From NCBI GenBank assembly GCA_903772945.1, contig CAICTM010000610.1:1-56765 (forward strand): DNA of 56,765 nucleotides, written 5' to 3'. Each line of letters opens with the position of its first letter. The stretch's first letter is position 1. The position numbers were made by a program, and so were the translations under genes. Shown piece by piece: positions 43,912 through 55,816 of the stretch. Source of the DNA: Seminavis robusta. Taxonomy: Eukaryota > Bacillariophyta > Bacillariophyceae > Naviculales > Naviculaceae. Below the pieces are notes generated by a model, which ran no database searches, was not told where the DNA came from, and saw only the letters and a program-made list of their open reading frames with translations.

Positions 43912-44095
43912 GGTACACGTAGGTCCTGGTGTCAATGATGCAACAGGAGACACGACTACAGTCAATTGTCATGCTAGCTAGTAGACTAGTACCGCAGCTA
44001 TGATGTTGCCATGAAAGTAACACTATACTCTTATTCCTAAAGAGGAATGCTCTATTTTCCGCTCTAGCTAGTGGAACCTCCTTCCCAATTTCTGA

Positions 44096-47000
44096 TTAAA
44101 TCATTCCAAACTGTTCCACTTCAGTTGGGTATTCCGCCTCAACGTTGTCTCTGGAATCTTTAGATAGGATTGGAAAATCGTTGCAATTTTTAACCATGAT
44201 CTGACCGTGCCTGGGGGATCCTGGAGATTTCTTGTTGCTGTTGTTGCTGCGAACACTCTCGAGCAACCTTTTACCTTTCGACACAGCACTCATTGTTGGC
44301 ACAGTACTATATCTATCTTTGCCATACAACTTGTCCACAGAGGGATTGGAACTCAGCCCACTCATTACTGTCTGCCGGACATCGATCTCTGTTTGGACGT
44401 CAGATCTGAAATCAGATCTTGGACTCCCACCGGCGCTGTCCAAGGTTTCTGGGTGCGTTGCAGTCGTGCGCGATGTTGTAGTGGCTGCTCGCGAATAGAT
44501 TTGCGATGGCATGTCGCTGAACTCGGATATGATTGCCGAGTCTTCGCTGGGTACGGTAGCAATTGAATGCCTCCTCCTCAGACTGTTATCGTTGTTGGCC
44601 TTCCCACCAGGGGTAGTCGCCACGGTTTCTTCTGAGAAGAAGTGGCTTTTTGGTGTTTTGCGAGGTGCCGACGACGATTGTGACTTCTTTGTCTTTGCAG
44701 GGGCCGATGACGGATCCTTTCTCACTTTACTTTTGGTGCTAACAGGAATTGGGTCGCCATTCTCTCCACCGTCAGATTCGTCTTCGTCGTCAAATTTCCG
44801 TTGACTTTTACCAGACCGATCTGAGTTCTTCGTGGAGCGCTTCCCTCCACCAGACTTTCGAAAGACTGAAGGGCTTGTGATTGCCGAAACCTCAGTCCGC
44901 TCATCGCTCCTTGTCAGTGTCACATCAGGAGGCGGCTTGCTACGGGGAATTCGACGACTTGTTTTAGTCACTTCCTCTTTCCGGGTCGCCGCTTCCTTTT
45001 CCCGGTTGGAGGAGGCTCGATCATTTTCCCTTTCTCGGCGAGACGAGGAACGGTCATGGCCCTGTTCGCGGCGTGTTGAACGATCGCGATCATGGTCGTG
45101 TTCTCGGCGTGTTCGCGAGGAACTTCGTTCGTTTTCCCTTTCTCGTGTTCGCGAGGAACTGCGTTCGTTTTCCCTTTCTCGTCGGGAGGTGGAACGGTTG
45201 TTTTCCATTGCAGGGCGAGAACGATCATTTTCTCGGCGAGTGGAGCGATCGTTTTCATGTCTCATTACCAATGCATTGCTGGGGGAACTGGGACGGTGCT
45301 TGACAGTAATGGGAGAATGCATGTGAGACTTGAATCCATTCGTCGGCGCTTCCTCTCTCGGCGGTGGAACATGGACAGGGTTTTGATGAGAATGATGAGG
45401 GCGTGGGGCACTTTTGCTTCTGGTGCTCGTAGGTGCAGCATGGGTTGCTTGCTTCGGAGTCGGACCAGTTCCAGTTGGGGTGGCTGTTTGGGCGAAAATG
45501 TCATCAGAGTCTACGGTGTTCAGCCAAACTCGTTCAAGCAGCTTGTCCTCGGCTGCGCTTTTTTTGATTTCTTGCTTCTTTCGATGCTGCTCCTTGCTTC
45601 GGTTGGTCAGTTTCGCTTGGATCTCCCGCTCTTCCAGTTCGTGGAGTTGTTGCTGGCGAACGATTTCTTTGTCAACCTCAGCCTTGACCATCATAAAGAA
45701 GCGTTCGATTACGAGCGCTGCGTGTTTCTCTTTGCTGCATTCCATCACTACGCGCCACCAAAACTGAATGCGTTGGACGGCGAGTTTCACTCTCAAACCC
45801 TCGACCTTCGCGCCCAACGATGCCTGCTTCAATCTTAGCCGGAAAACCTTCTTGTTGGCGAGGAAACGTCGCACGGACGATTGTATCATAATGCAACAAC
45901 CCAACTTCAAACTGAACAGTATACGTGACGCCCTGCCTCGAATGATGGCCTGTAAACGGATAATCTCATATTGCATAATGATAAAATGAGAATAACCCCA
46001 AAACCCACGCCACGCAGTTTGTATTTGCGTTGCCGCGGCATCGAGTTTCTGTTGGTGCTCCATCCTTAAGGAATAGTCTAGTCGGATTCGAGGGATGATC
46101 TTCCTGTTTGCCAAGAATCTTCTGGCAATGCTCTACAAGAGGGGATGATGTTAGAGAGAACCAGAGCCGATAGCCAACCCCGCCCGCGCGTAATAGACAG
46201 ATGAACTTACTTGGACGATGATGATGTGAACCAAATCGTACAGCATCCCAATGAGAGCAGTCTGGCGTCTCCACTGGGCCTGAATCTTGATTGCTGCGCG
46301 GGTTCGACGCAACGATTCTACTCGTCTTTTGGCAAGCCACTTCCTCATCGTTCGTTGAAGAACCAATATGTCGACCAGTGCAAATATATAATCGGTGTAA
46401 CCCTGGAAGCCTCTCCAAGTGGCTTGGATCTTGCAAGCAGCACTGTTCATTTTGACGGATCGCATTTCATCGGTTACTTTTCGTGCCAGATACCGACGAG
46501 CAACACTCTGAGTCGTTACAATGTCCTCGATTGTCAAATGGTACTGTACCTTCGCAAGATGCATTCGATAGACTGTTTGAACGGAGCAAATTGCCAATCT
46601 TCGTTCTGTCGCTTCAGCCCTTGCCAAGCATCCACGATGCCAAGATTGCAAACGGAGAGCGCTTCTCTCTCGTAGCTCGAAGAGCCTTCTAAACCGGAGA
46701 CGGGCTAGCTTGCCTCGGAATGATGCTTGCAAGCGCGAGACCCAATAGATCGCATCATAAACATATGCCGCAGCAATGTAACCCCTGACAACTTTCTGGA
46801 TTTGCGTTGCATGATAATGCTTGAATGCAATCTCGTCTTGTACCAACCAGCTACGGAATGCCGCTTGGATCTTTGTGCACGTGAACTTGTATGCTCTGAG
46901 AAATGCCTCGCATTGCCATCTGCGGAAGTATGATTGAAGAATGATAATTGCTTCCATTCGTTGCAACGCCTCTTGACGCGCAAGGTACATTCTCGCAGAT

Positions 47001-50000
47001 GACTGAATTGGGACCGCAGCTTTGGTCAACAGGCGACGTCCTGCACGCTGAATGGGGTCTTTGATATCTTCCTCCACCATTGGTCGGAAAGCTGGTGCTG
47101 GTTTCTTCTTCTTAACTAGTTTTGGCTTTCGCGATGGAATGACGAACCCGTTCAAGATGTCTTCTTCTCGTTTTCGCCTTTGGAGATCCAACCCGAATGT
47201 TAGTGCCGCCCCTGTAACGCGCACATCTCTGTTGAATCTATAATAGTAAAGAGGCCGCCGAAAGTTCTCACGAGCCTGTTTTCGACTTCTCGGACTCAGA
47301 GCGCCATATTTGCTTTGAGTATGGAGCTTCACGGCGTTTTTGGGCTTGTTGCTTTGCGGCTTGCCTCTAACGACAGGGATGCTTTTGATGACAGGGATGC
47401 TCCTTAGAGGCTTGGGCTTGGAAGCAGGTGCTGGAACGGGTTGTTTATTCCGAATTTTCGCGACAAGAGACGATGCCTTAGGCGGAGGCTCAGGGGCGGA
47501 AGCTGCAATAAAATTGACGCGTCCGTGACGCCAACTCTTTGTGCTCATGGGAGGAGAGATTGGTCCAGAGGAAATAAAGCTATCAAAAGCTGCTTCATCG
47601 GTGTTGCATTCCGGCGCCTGCAATGCTCGCTTCTTCGAAATCGAGACCTTTACAGCCGACACTTCCTTTCGTTGAATTTCCGGCTTGACTGGTGGAGAAT
47701 ACTCGTCATCACTAAAATCAGGCCGACGCCACGAATGCCGGGGCGAAGGCTGGCCGTTCAAGGTGTGAAGGTATGCAACAGTCTTGGCATTCATACAAGC
47801 AGCAGTACTAAGGGCAGCTGTACCTGTTGCGAGCATAGCTTTGGAGGGAGACGCGTCAAGGGAGGTGTATACGTGGCCATGCTCCTGTTCCTTTTTCTCT
47901 TCCTCGTCACCGTCTCGCTGTTTGTATACCACTGTCGACCCATTGTAAAGTCTCTGTTCCGTCCATGGCGATACGGGAGGCCTGCTTGGCGGAGACGGTT
48001 GCGCTTCAGGGGTCGTCGAATTGGCTTCCGTCACAAAAGGCCCTCCCATAAGCTTGTTAGAGCGTGGTGACGCGATCCTTTGTGTACGATGAATCTCGAT
48101 AATCTGAGTCTGAGCGTTCGTTTTGGAAGGGCCGGTGTCCTTCACATTGGAAGACTGGTCGGACGACGGGTTCGACGACTCTGTAATGTTGATGGATATA
48201 GGCCGAACAATGGAAGGTCGCTTGTGGCTACTTGCGGGTTTCTCTTGGAACAGGTCATCTAAGAATCCAGTCGTATCCGGGCTCTCAGGCAGTAGGATAT
48301 CGCTGGATTTCTTTTTAATGTCTGGACTTGGGTCGATCTGAGAATGGCTTGCCTTTTTCAGTGCGACCTGAGGGGAGCTTATCAATGCAATACGCGGAGA
48401 GTTCGCCTTGTTCAACGCGGCTTGAGGAGGGCTTTCTGTCTTCGATGCGGCTTGGGGTGGTCCCCATTTTTTCAACACAGCGTGAGGAGGACTTTCTTTC
48501 TTCAGTGTCGCCAATGGGGGGTTCTCTTTCTCCAATACTGCTTGAGGTGGGCTTCCTTTATTCGTCGAAGGAAGACTTCGTTTGCTCAGCGTACCTCCAC
48601 TAGATGTTGTTGCGGGAGGCGGCTGATTTCCGAGAATCTTCCGGGTGAACTCATCAGCGCTTTGTGACTGTGTCGAGAACAAGGAGTCCAACTTATCCCG
48701 GGTGCTGGGTGGTTCAGTTTCAGGATCAGCCGCAACCTTTGACTTATTCTCTTGTGCGTGACGTGCTTTGGAGTGCAACCGAGATATTATCCCAGCCACA
48801 TTCTTTGGCAACTTATCGTCGCTATCATCGTCAGGGAAACGAAGTGGGGGATCCAACGCGTATGGAGAACCGTCCCGAAAGGCAGATGGTTCCCTTCGAA
48901 GTTCATGGGGAAGGCTCCTTTGACTAGGAGGAATCTTGGGCTGTTGCGTCGACTCTGAGCGACCAAAACCTGGAATGGAACGTCGCGAGTTGGTCTCCGA
49001 GATTGTGCTCCCTAATGGATCCTTCAGTTCAGTGATGGGGCTTTCCCATCCTCGTGGAGAAGGCTCGTTCAAGTGAGTTGCGCTAGCTTTTTCTCGGGGA
49101 GTTTCACCGGAGGGATCCAGGGTCGGAGGAACGTCTACTTGTAGGCTTGCTTTCGCCTTCTTCGAAGTGATTGGTGATTCTCCATCTGGTTCCTGGAAGA
49201 AGGGAGCCGTAAAAGGATCAATAGTTGGGGATGAAGCCGACGCCTTTGGCGTAGCATCTGAATGTACAGTACCGGCTCCATTCCAGTAATGGCCCATTGG
49301 TTCTGAAGACTGTCCACTAGATACGGTGGCACTGGCTTCAATCGGGTCCACATTTCGTCGCCCATGGTCATGTGCCGATGGGGCTGTCAAGGTACTGACC
49401 TCATCATGCGCGAAAAAGATATCCCTGCGTTCAGGCTCCACGTCGTTTGTCAATCCCGATGTCACGGTGTCCAAACCCAAACCAAAACCAAGATGCAGCT
49501 CTTCGGAAGTGGCTTTGGCTTCCCGGACTGTTTCGTGACCCGTATCAACTTCGAGCGACGAGACCTTTTGGTTTTGGTGGCTGGCACTAAAGGAAGGATC
49601 ATCTCGGAATGCAACTCTGGGCAGAGCCACGTTGCTAGCGTCTGTTGAAGACTTTAAGATACCAGGACTCGGCGACATCGATGAAATCTGGGAGACTTGA
49701 TTGTTTGTTGGTTTCTTTTTGGGGGTTGGCTTGGCCTTTTGGATGAGCTCCTCCCCATCATCATCATTCCCGTAGTTTCCTTCGCTCGACTTGGAAGTCT
49801 TCTTGCCCCCACGGAATATATTTCGAAAGAAACCTCGTTTCTGCCTTTCCGGGGTTTCTGCCCGCTTGTTTCGTTCTGAGCTCTTGCCGCGGCCACGTCT
49901 CTCTGGTGTCTTTGGTCTCGTGGCGTTAGTAGTGTTACTAATAGTGCCCGTAGACGCTCTTCCTCGTCGCTTCTTGGTTCCCCCAGTGCCAGCTTCTGTC

Positions 50001-50827
50001 TTGACCCTCTTTGCCACATTTGACGGCTTAACGCTGCTGCTACTACTACTTGAAGTGGGAGGGACCTCGTTTAACTGATACTCACTCGATTCTTGGTGGT
50101 TTGTGCGCTTGGGAGGAAGGTTTCTCTTCATGGCGGTGCGTTGGTTGCTATGGGGTTCTGTGGCGGCGCTTCTAGGCGACGCCATGGATATGACAGAATC
50201 AAATCTGCTGCTGCTGCTATCTTCCATCGTTTGATTCTGGTCCATTTTGGTTTGGTCCTTTGGAGCTTCAGGAGCCGTTGACCTGGCAGGGACAAATCCC
50301 GGTTCATCGTGTACCATGTACAAGTTGGGAGATTCGTAGATTGCCAAAGCTTCTCGACGCCTTTGATCCACAAAGTTTGGATTGACGCTCTCTGTTAGTT
50401 CTCGAGGCTCCCGTGACGGCGGTCTTCGAGGAGGGGATGATAGTGATGAGAATCCAGTAGTAGCACTGGCGTCTCCCGCTGGCGACAGTGGCAAATGACG
50501 ACGTCTCGCGTGAGAAGGCGGTGCTACTGCAGGGGCTCGTTGTTTTTGTGGAGGTGGGGTTGGCGGTGGCGGCGGTGGCGAACCAACTAAGAACGCCATG
50601 ACAGGGGAAGGTGCTCGAATCCCATTCTGGGTAACAGGATGATGCGTTCGGCGTGGAGTGGGTGGGGGTGGACCAGCCATTGAATGAGGTGGGAGAATCG
50701 GAGGATCGGCCTCAAAACTCTCTCGATTCTCGTCAGGAGGCGGATCGGTGCCAGCCACAATGTCTACTCCTGACGGATCGATCCCAGCAGGGTCTCTTGA
50801 ACTCTGGAATGATTGCACGGACATCAT
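44096..50827 (-). CDS. Giant protein with about 16 IQ motifs
   Basis: Two exons (50827-46211 and 46132-44096) joined by a 79-nt intron give 2217 residues. The splice restores an IQ motif across the junction (IIVQSIARRFLANRK). The first 1250 residues are disordered and rich in P, S, T and K, with NLS-like basic stretches and a run of about seven imperfect 14-residue repeats around SPPQAxLKK (near residues 745-840). Residues about 1260-1680 hold around 16 IQ-type units (for example CKIQATWRGFQGY, TQIQTAWRGFWGY), expected to bind calmodulin or myosin-light-chain-like proteins. There is no motor domain. The tail has an extended R/E/S-rich low-complexity block (RRERENERSSSR repeated). A scaffold that gathers calmodulin at a cytoskeletal or centrosomal site is an inference. 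Confidence 0.78.
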
Positions 50828-51985
50828 CTTGGACCGCTTTTTTCAATCTACTCACTCTATTGTCAACTACGTCAACAACTGGGTCGTTTTCCCCTCCAAA
50901 TACCGTAAAAAACGACCCAGACCAGCCTATTGTTGGTCAATCAGTCGGTTCCTATTGTCAACTCTCTAAAGCAATCGTCTTGTGGTGTTTATTGTCCGAT
51001 TCTTGCAGCGTTGCAAGACTCTATCGTCTCTTGTCTACCTTTCTTTGTCGACGACTGAGCGTCGAAGGCAGTTTTCGCTTTGAATATGTGAGAAGGAAAT
51101 GAAGGGATCTTGTTAAGTATCATTTTAGTATCGCCAATCGAAGCAAACGGTCATTTCTGCAATCGTCGTCCGTAACAGATGGTTAATAAAATTATGGCTT
51201 AAAGCAGAAGGATAAAAAGCTACATACGTTCAAGGCAATCTCTGATCTCTGCAGGACACATTATTTTTAAGATGGGTCAGTTGGATTTTTTAGGAGCTGG
51301 TAAGGTTAATTAGGAGTCCAGTAGAAACGGCCGAGTGAGACGAGCCAACTACGGGATGCCAACCAAAACTCTACCTTTACTTTTTCGGGGATGTCCATAC
51401 GCTAGATTTACCTAGGTACGTGCTTGTACCGGTAGGTTGTATTTGGGGTATCGGTACTGGTACCCGTAGCGGTATTGCTTCCAATAGCTACTGGTATCTG
51501 GCGCTCTTCACAGCCCGATCTATTAATTAATACCGGTATCTATCGAAACAAAGGAATACTCGCCTTGCATTTGCCGACAATTGCACTGCGTACGCCTTAT
51601 AAAAGTGGAATCTTTGGTATTTGTATGGTATTCTATCTGACAACCTCGCTAGCTAGACCAATTCATACTTGAAGCTCGAGAACGCCATCTACTTGAAGTA
51701 ACGTGATAAAAAAATGAACAGCAAAGAGCGAAGCAGGGAGACAAATAATGTAAGGAAGAAGAAGAAATTGAACTACTATACCATGCACTACTACACAGTG
51801 TAGTACATGCTGGCCAACATATTTATTTTTAAACTAGCTACCACGTACGTATAGGTAGCCGAAGAGAGTACCAGTACATGTATAACGGTACTGGTACCTA
51901 CGAGACGATCTTTTTATAGCCGCTTTCTCAATTCTTTTTCATTTTTTCTGCCACCAGTGAAAAGCATTTACCAATAATTCAAGCA
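50828..51985. other. Long divergent intergenic region with palindrome clusters
   Basis: This 1.16-kb region lies between the diverging IQ-repeat and sulfatase genes. It contains GGTACC-type clusters at about 51426-51474, 51531-51540 and 51868-51900, and a GCTAGCTAG near 51647-51655. No coding sequence is recognised; the frame at 50653-51102 overlaps the IQ gene antisense. Confidence 0.5.
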
Positions 51986-53782
51986 ATGGTGGCAGCAGGA
52001 AGCAGAAGGATGTTGTTTGTTGTGTTCGCCTTAGCCTTGATATTGACGCAGGCTCACGCCAAGGACTTGCCACCCAATGTCATAATTATGCTGGCAGACA
52101 ACCTTGGATATGCCGACGTGTCCTTTCTGGGGGCTCCAGCTGGACGCACTCCCAACATTGACCGTCTGGCAAAGGAAGGAATGCAATTCCAACACTGGAA
52201 TTCGGCAGCTCATTTGTGCTCGGCAAGTCGAGCAACCTTGTTGACGGGAAAATATGCAGCTCGAACCGGTGTTTACCCTTCGGTATTCGCCAATGATGCT
52301 GTGTATGGGTTAATGCCGTTCGAAGTATCAATTGCAAACTACCTGAAAGAAGAAGGATACGCAACGTCATTGGTCGGAAAATGGCACCTTGGCCACCGCC
52401 CGCCTTATCTTCCAACCAAGCAGGGATTTGATGAATGGCTTGGAATACCCTTCCACATGAGTGGGGGCTCATTAGATAACCATGTTTGCTCCTACGATGA
52501 GGACCAAAGTTGGTGGCTACCATTGTACGACGGTGATTCCATTGTTGAACAACCTGTGAAGCTAAATGAACTGAGTAAACGATATGCCTCCAGAGCAACC
52601 GGTTTCATTAAAGAGCAAGTTGGAAAGAACACACCATTTTTTCTGTACCTAGCTTTCTCACATGTCCACCAGCTGTGTGCGCCCAAGGACGGGAAGGAAC
52701 AAGAGACATGTCAATGGACGGGAAGCCCCACGGCAGATGATACAGTGCAAGGTCTAAACAAGACGTTTGGAGATGCAGTTGCCGAAATGGATTGGATAGT
52801 AGGCGAAGTTACAAAAATGCTGGATTCTTTAGATGTGGCGAACAAAACCTTTGTGCTCTTTACCAGCGACAATGGCCCATGGTTGGCCGAGCAGTCGTGT
52901 TCCGGTGCCAAAGGACCTTTCCATGGGCGGTGGCTGGCGGACAACGTTGACCAAAACTGCATTGCATGTCCTCATGATTTCGAACCCTGCCCAACAAATG
53001 ACAGGCCCAGACGGTGCCGTCTTAGAGGTGTGAATCCCGAATCCGAGGATGCTGCCTTTTATTTGGATGGTGTGCACTGTGGCGAGGACGTTGGTCTTGG
53101 TTCTCTGTGGGAGGTATGAACTGCGTCAAAAAGAGGAAGACATGACAGCTATAGCTAACACGCCGAAAATGTTCTCATGTTTGTGCAGGCTAATCTGAGA
53201 ATGCCAGCCGTTGCCAGGCAACCTGGAAAGATACGAGCAGGGGCTTCTTCCAGTGCGGTGGTATCGACATTGGATGTATTTCCTACGGTCCTTTCCTTTC
53301 TCAATGCGTCCTTGCCGCCTGGGCTCGACGGCATGGACATATCCTCTGTGCTGTTTGGCCGAGAACACGAGTACGACAGTGCCAACCGAACACTCTTTTT
53401 CTGGAGAGATGGATTCTCGGAGGGCTCCCTTCCACCTCCCTACGGTCGATTGGATGTAGCAGCTGTGAAAATTGGCCACATGAAGGCCCATCTGTACACC
53501 AAGAGTGCTCATTACAATGACGACGACGCAGTGCATCACGTCCCCCCACTGCTATTCGACGTCCACGCCGATCCTGCAGAGGCATTTCCCCTCAATCCAG
53601 ATGACCACAAGGAGCTGCTAGCGAGGATGGAACAACTAGTGAAGACGCACAAAGAGTCAATCGAGTGGACTACTCCATTGGCACTAGCTAAAGACCCAAA
53701 GTATCGACCCTGCGCAGACCCTCAAAATGGATGCCGAACGGGGGCAGGGCTTCCCGAAAGGGTAGTGTTGAACGGGGATTGA
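51986..53782 (+). CDS. Secreted type I sulfatase
   Basis: Two exons (51986-53113, 53189-53782) with a 75-nt intron give 573 residues. A signal peptide is clear (MLFVVFALALILTQAHA). The sulfatase signature is LCSASRATLLTGKYAARTG, where the Cys is expected to be converted to formylglycine (C-x-A-x-R version). Other landmarks are MLADNLGYADVSFLG near the N-terminus, SLVGKWHLGH, FFLYLAFSHVHQLC, FTSDNGPW, and a C-terminal GSLWEANLRMPAV across the splice. The usual metal-binding DD pair near the start reads DN here. The enzyme probably removes sulfate from polysaccharides or lipids outside the cell or in the vacuole; its substrate is unknown. An N-terminal sulfatase domain followed by a C-terminal subdomain is the normal family layout. 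Confidence 0.9.
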
Positions 53783-53971
53783 CGCGACCAGAGGCCCGAC
53801 CAAATTCTCAGCTGTCACCAACGGAATGAGGTGTTGTTGCGCTCACCAACATCTGAATTTCCAGAAGCAAATGTTCGGTGCACCATGACCTCGCAAAAGT
53901 CTGACGGGCTTACGATCAATGTTAGCCCTGTGCAACGCACGAGTTGCCTCCGAAAGTGCTTTTAAAGGCAT

Positions 53972-55351
53972 CTATTTGACATTTAAATGCTCTTTAGCGA
54001 ATTCGTACACTGGGAGATACAACACAGGAAAAGGCGATAGGTGAGCGGCATGCTGCCATCATTGTGCCCTTGTGACGGTATTGACAACCGAATTCCTGTA
54101 CGCACCTGTGAACATTGTGCCAACCATCGGTATCTGGTGTTTGGTTGCAGTGAGGTACAGTTGGAGGGAGAGGTGGTTTGGTTAGTGCATACAGTGAACT
54201 TGCGAAAAAGTCTCACAAAGAATACTCACCACTTTGAGCAGCTCAGGTGTGAGACCGCGATAAATACTTCTCAGCCCCTCTTTGTGGACAAGGTGATAGA
54301 ATTGTTGAAACGAATTCAACCTCAATTCAGGAGGAACGTGAAGGCTTTGGACTTGCATCCTTCGTCTTATCGTATCAAATCTGAAAGAGTCCAACCAAGA
54401 CAATGAAACTGTGTGAGACGAGACAAGACAAGACCACGCCACACGAACACATGCCCAATTATCGATTGAAGAAACGTACGGAAATGTTACCAAGGTGGCC
54501 ATTGTTCCACTACAGGCACCACATAAAACGGTTAGGACCAGACCAATCTTTTCTTCCCCACTATCAGCATCAATTCGTCGCAGATTATAGAACAATTCGT
54601 CATCCAACGCATACTCCTTCATTGTCCCATAGACTGCAAAGGAAATAGAGAAATTGGGGACAGCCACGGCAAGCGTTGGACCAAGCCCCGAGTAGAAACC
54701 CAAAGGTCCTTCGCTTGTGTAAATCTTGCGGACTGCATCGACTATGCCCCTGTAATGTTCTCTTCCTTCGAGCTCAGTGGTCAGCCTCGTTCTAACCAAA
54801 TCCAAGGGGTAACACGCGCAACAAGCAATGGATCCTGATATAGCTCCTGCGAGAAACTTGTGGTAAGCTTGTGATGATTCTTGGCCACTATGGTCATTGC
54901 TGATTGCCGTATTCTGCTCTTCCTCCTTGCTATTCATGATTCGATGGGACATCCGCCTGGCCAGTTGCGTTGATGTCTCGATGGGGTCTTCATGATTCTC
55001 TGTTAGCATATCTAGAACGTTTTCATAGACAAAGAAGTTGATTCCAGAGTAGGGAAATCGATGAAGCACTGATGTCAGATTTCCCTTCCAAAGGCTGATA
55101 AAGCCACCCCGCTCCAATATCTTCTGAACGCCTTCTCGTAAGCTCATGGCAAAGATGGGCCTGTGCTCTTTCGTTGTCACCATGGAATGAACCTGAAATA
55201 GAATTGTAAGCCTGCTGAAGGGAGCAGTCACTGTCTTGGCCACTGAACCAGCGATGCCTCCACAAAACAAATGCTTGGCTGCTTCCACTGTTCGACTCTC
55301 CGGTAACACCGGTGTCCCTGTAGAACTTTCTTCATCCACCTTGCTTGACAT
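53972..55351 (-). CDS. Mitochondrial carrier family (SLC25) protein
   Basis: Four exons (55351-54480, 54380-54230, 54133-54106, 54009-53972) give 362 residues. Three repeats of the carrier family are visible: GGIAGSVAKTVTAPFSRLTI, AGAISGSIACCACYPLDLVR, and CGACSGTMATLVTFP joined across the first splice to FDTIRRRMQ. The last exons are tiny (28 and 38 nt) and complete the sixth helix (IPMVGTMFTVYEFAKEHL). Features such as APFSRLTILFQV recall the clade of coenzyme A and adenine-nucleotide carriers, but the substrate is uncertain. Intron 1 (54381-54479) is 99 nt with no in-frame stop. Intron 4 is an introner-like copy. It lies in the inner mitochondrial membrane by family. The gene is convergent with the sulfatase. 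Confidence 0.88.
54010..54105 (-). mobile_element. Introner-like intron, copy B
   Basis: This 96-nt intron of the carrier gene (GTGCGT donor, CTCCCAG acceptor, phase 1) is the second copy of the repeated intron described at 35599-35689. The two share 66 of 70 aligned positions at their cores and the same TCTCCCAG acceptor. Copy B has about 5 extra bases (TTGTA) before the acceptor and the donor ends differ, so the copies are not a recent gene-conversion tract. Confidence 0.75.
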
Positions 55352-55816
55352 AGTTTAGTAGTTCAGTGATGGTAATGCCATGAGAGGATGCTATCGTAGC
55401 ATCGGCAGCATCATCTGCAGGATGTGAATAGCATACAGTACAGTAATAGCATGGTGACGATCGCAGCACTTTTGAGAGAAAAAGGGTTTCTGTCATTTCG
55501 CTGTATCTCAGCTCTGCTTGCTTGTATTTTCACATGAGTGAAAACCAAAAGACTTCTTGATGCACCATGGTATGGCATACTGAACCATACCGGTATACCG
55601 GTACCATGGTAGCTGGTACCATACACCTGTACCATCCGCTGATGCAGCAGCAACAGCGCCCGTACAACCACAACATACTCTACCGGTAGTACAAGTTAGT
55701 TGAGAGATGAGGGGGGTCTTTAAAAGTCGACGAACAGCGACGACCTGACGAGATCGGTTGACATCGTTGCCGATTGAATTAATAGAGCTTGGCGTTAAGC
55801 TTTACGGTACTGCATC
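55352..55816. promoter_or_regulatory. Divergent intergenic region, carrier/Crinkler-like
   Basis: The 465 bp between two diverging starts contain a palindrome cluster at 55586-55620 (ACCGGTATACCGGTACC-type). No gene is seen. Confidence 0.45.

Noticed and set aside
43526..44023. A 165-codon minus-strand frame
   Set aside because: It runs opposite to fragments with better protein resemblance (plus-strand transporter-like pieces) and has no recognisable feature.
44832..45838. Plus-strand frames rich in F, S and R opposite the R/E-rich tail
   Set aside because: They are reverse-strand shadows of the low-complexity repeat, not independent genes.
47441..48070. A 209-codon plus-strand frame and other long frames opposite the IQ gene
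   Set aside because: They lie antisense to the long, well-supported IQ-repeat gene and show low-complexity sequence explained by the coding strand.
53983..54216. A 77-codon minus-strand frame with similarity to the end of the 30253 frame
   Set aside because: The similarity is real at DNA level but it is intron sequence in both genes; the shared stretch is reported as an introner-like element instead of a protein domain.
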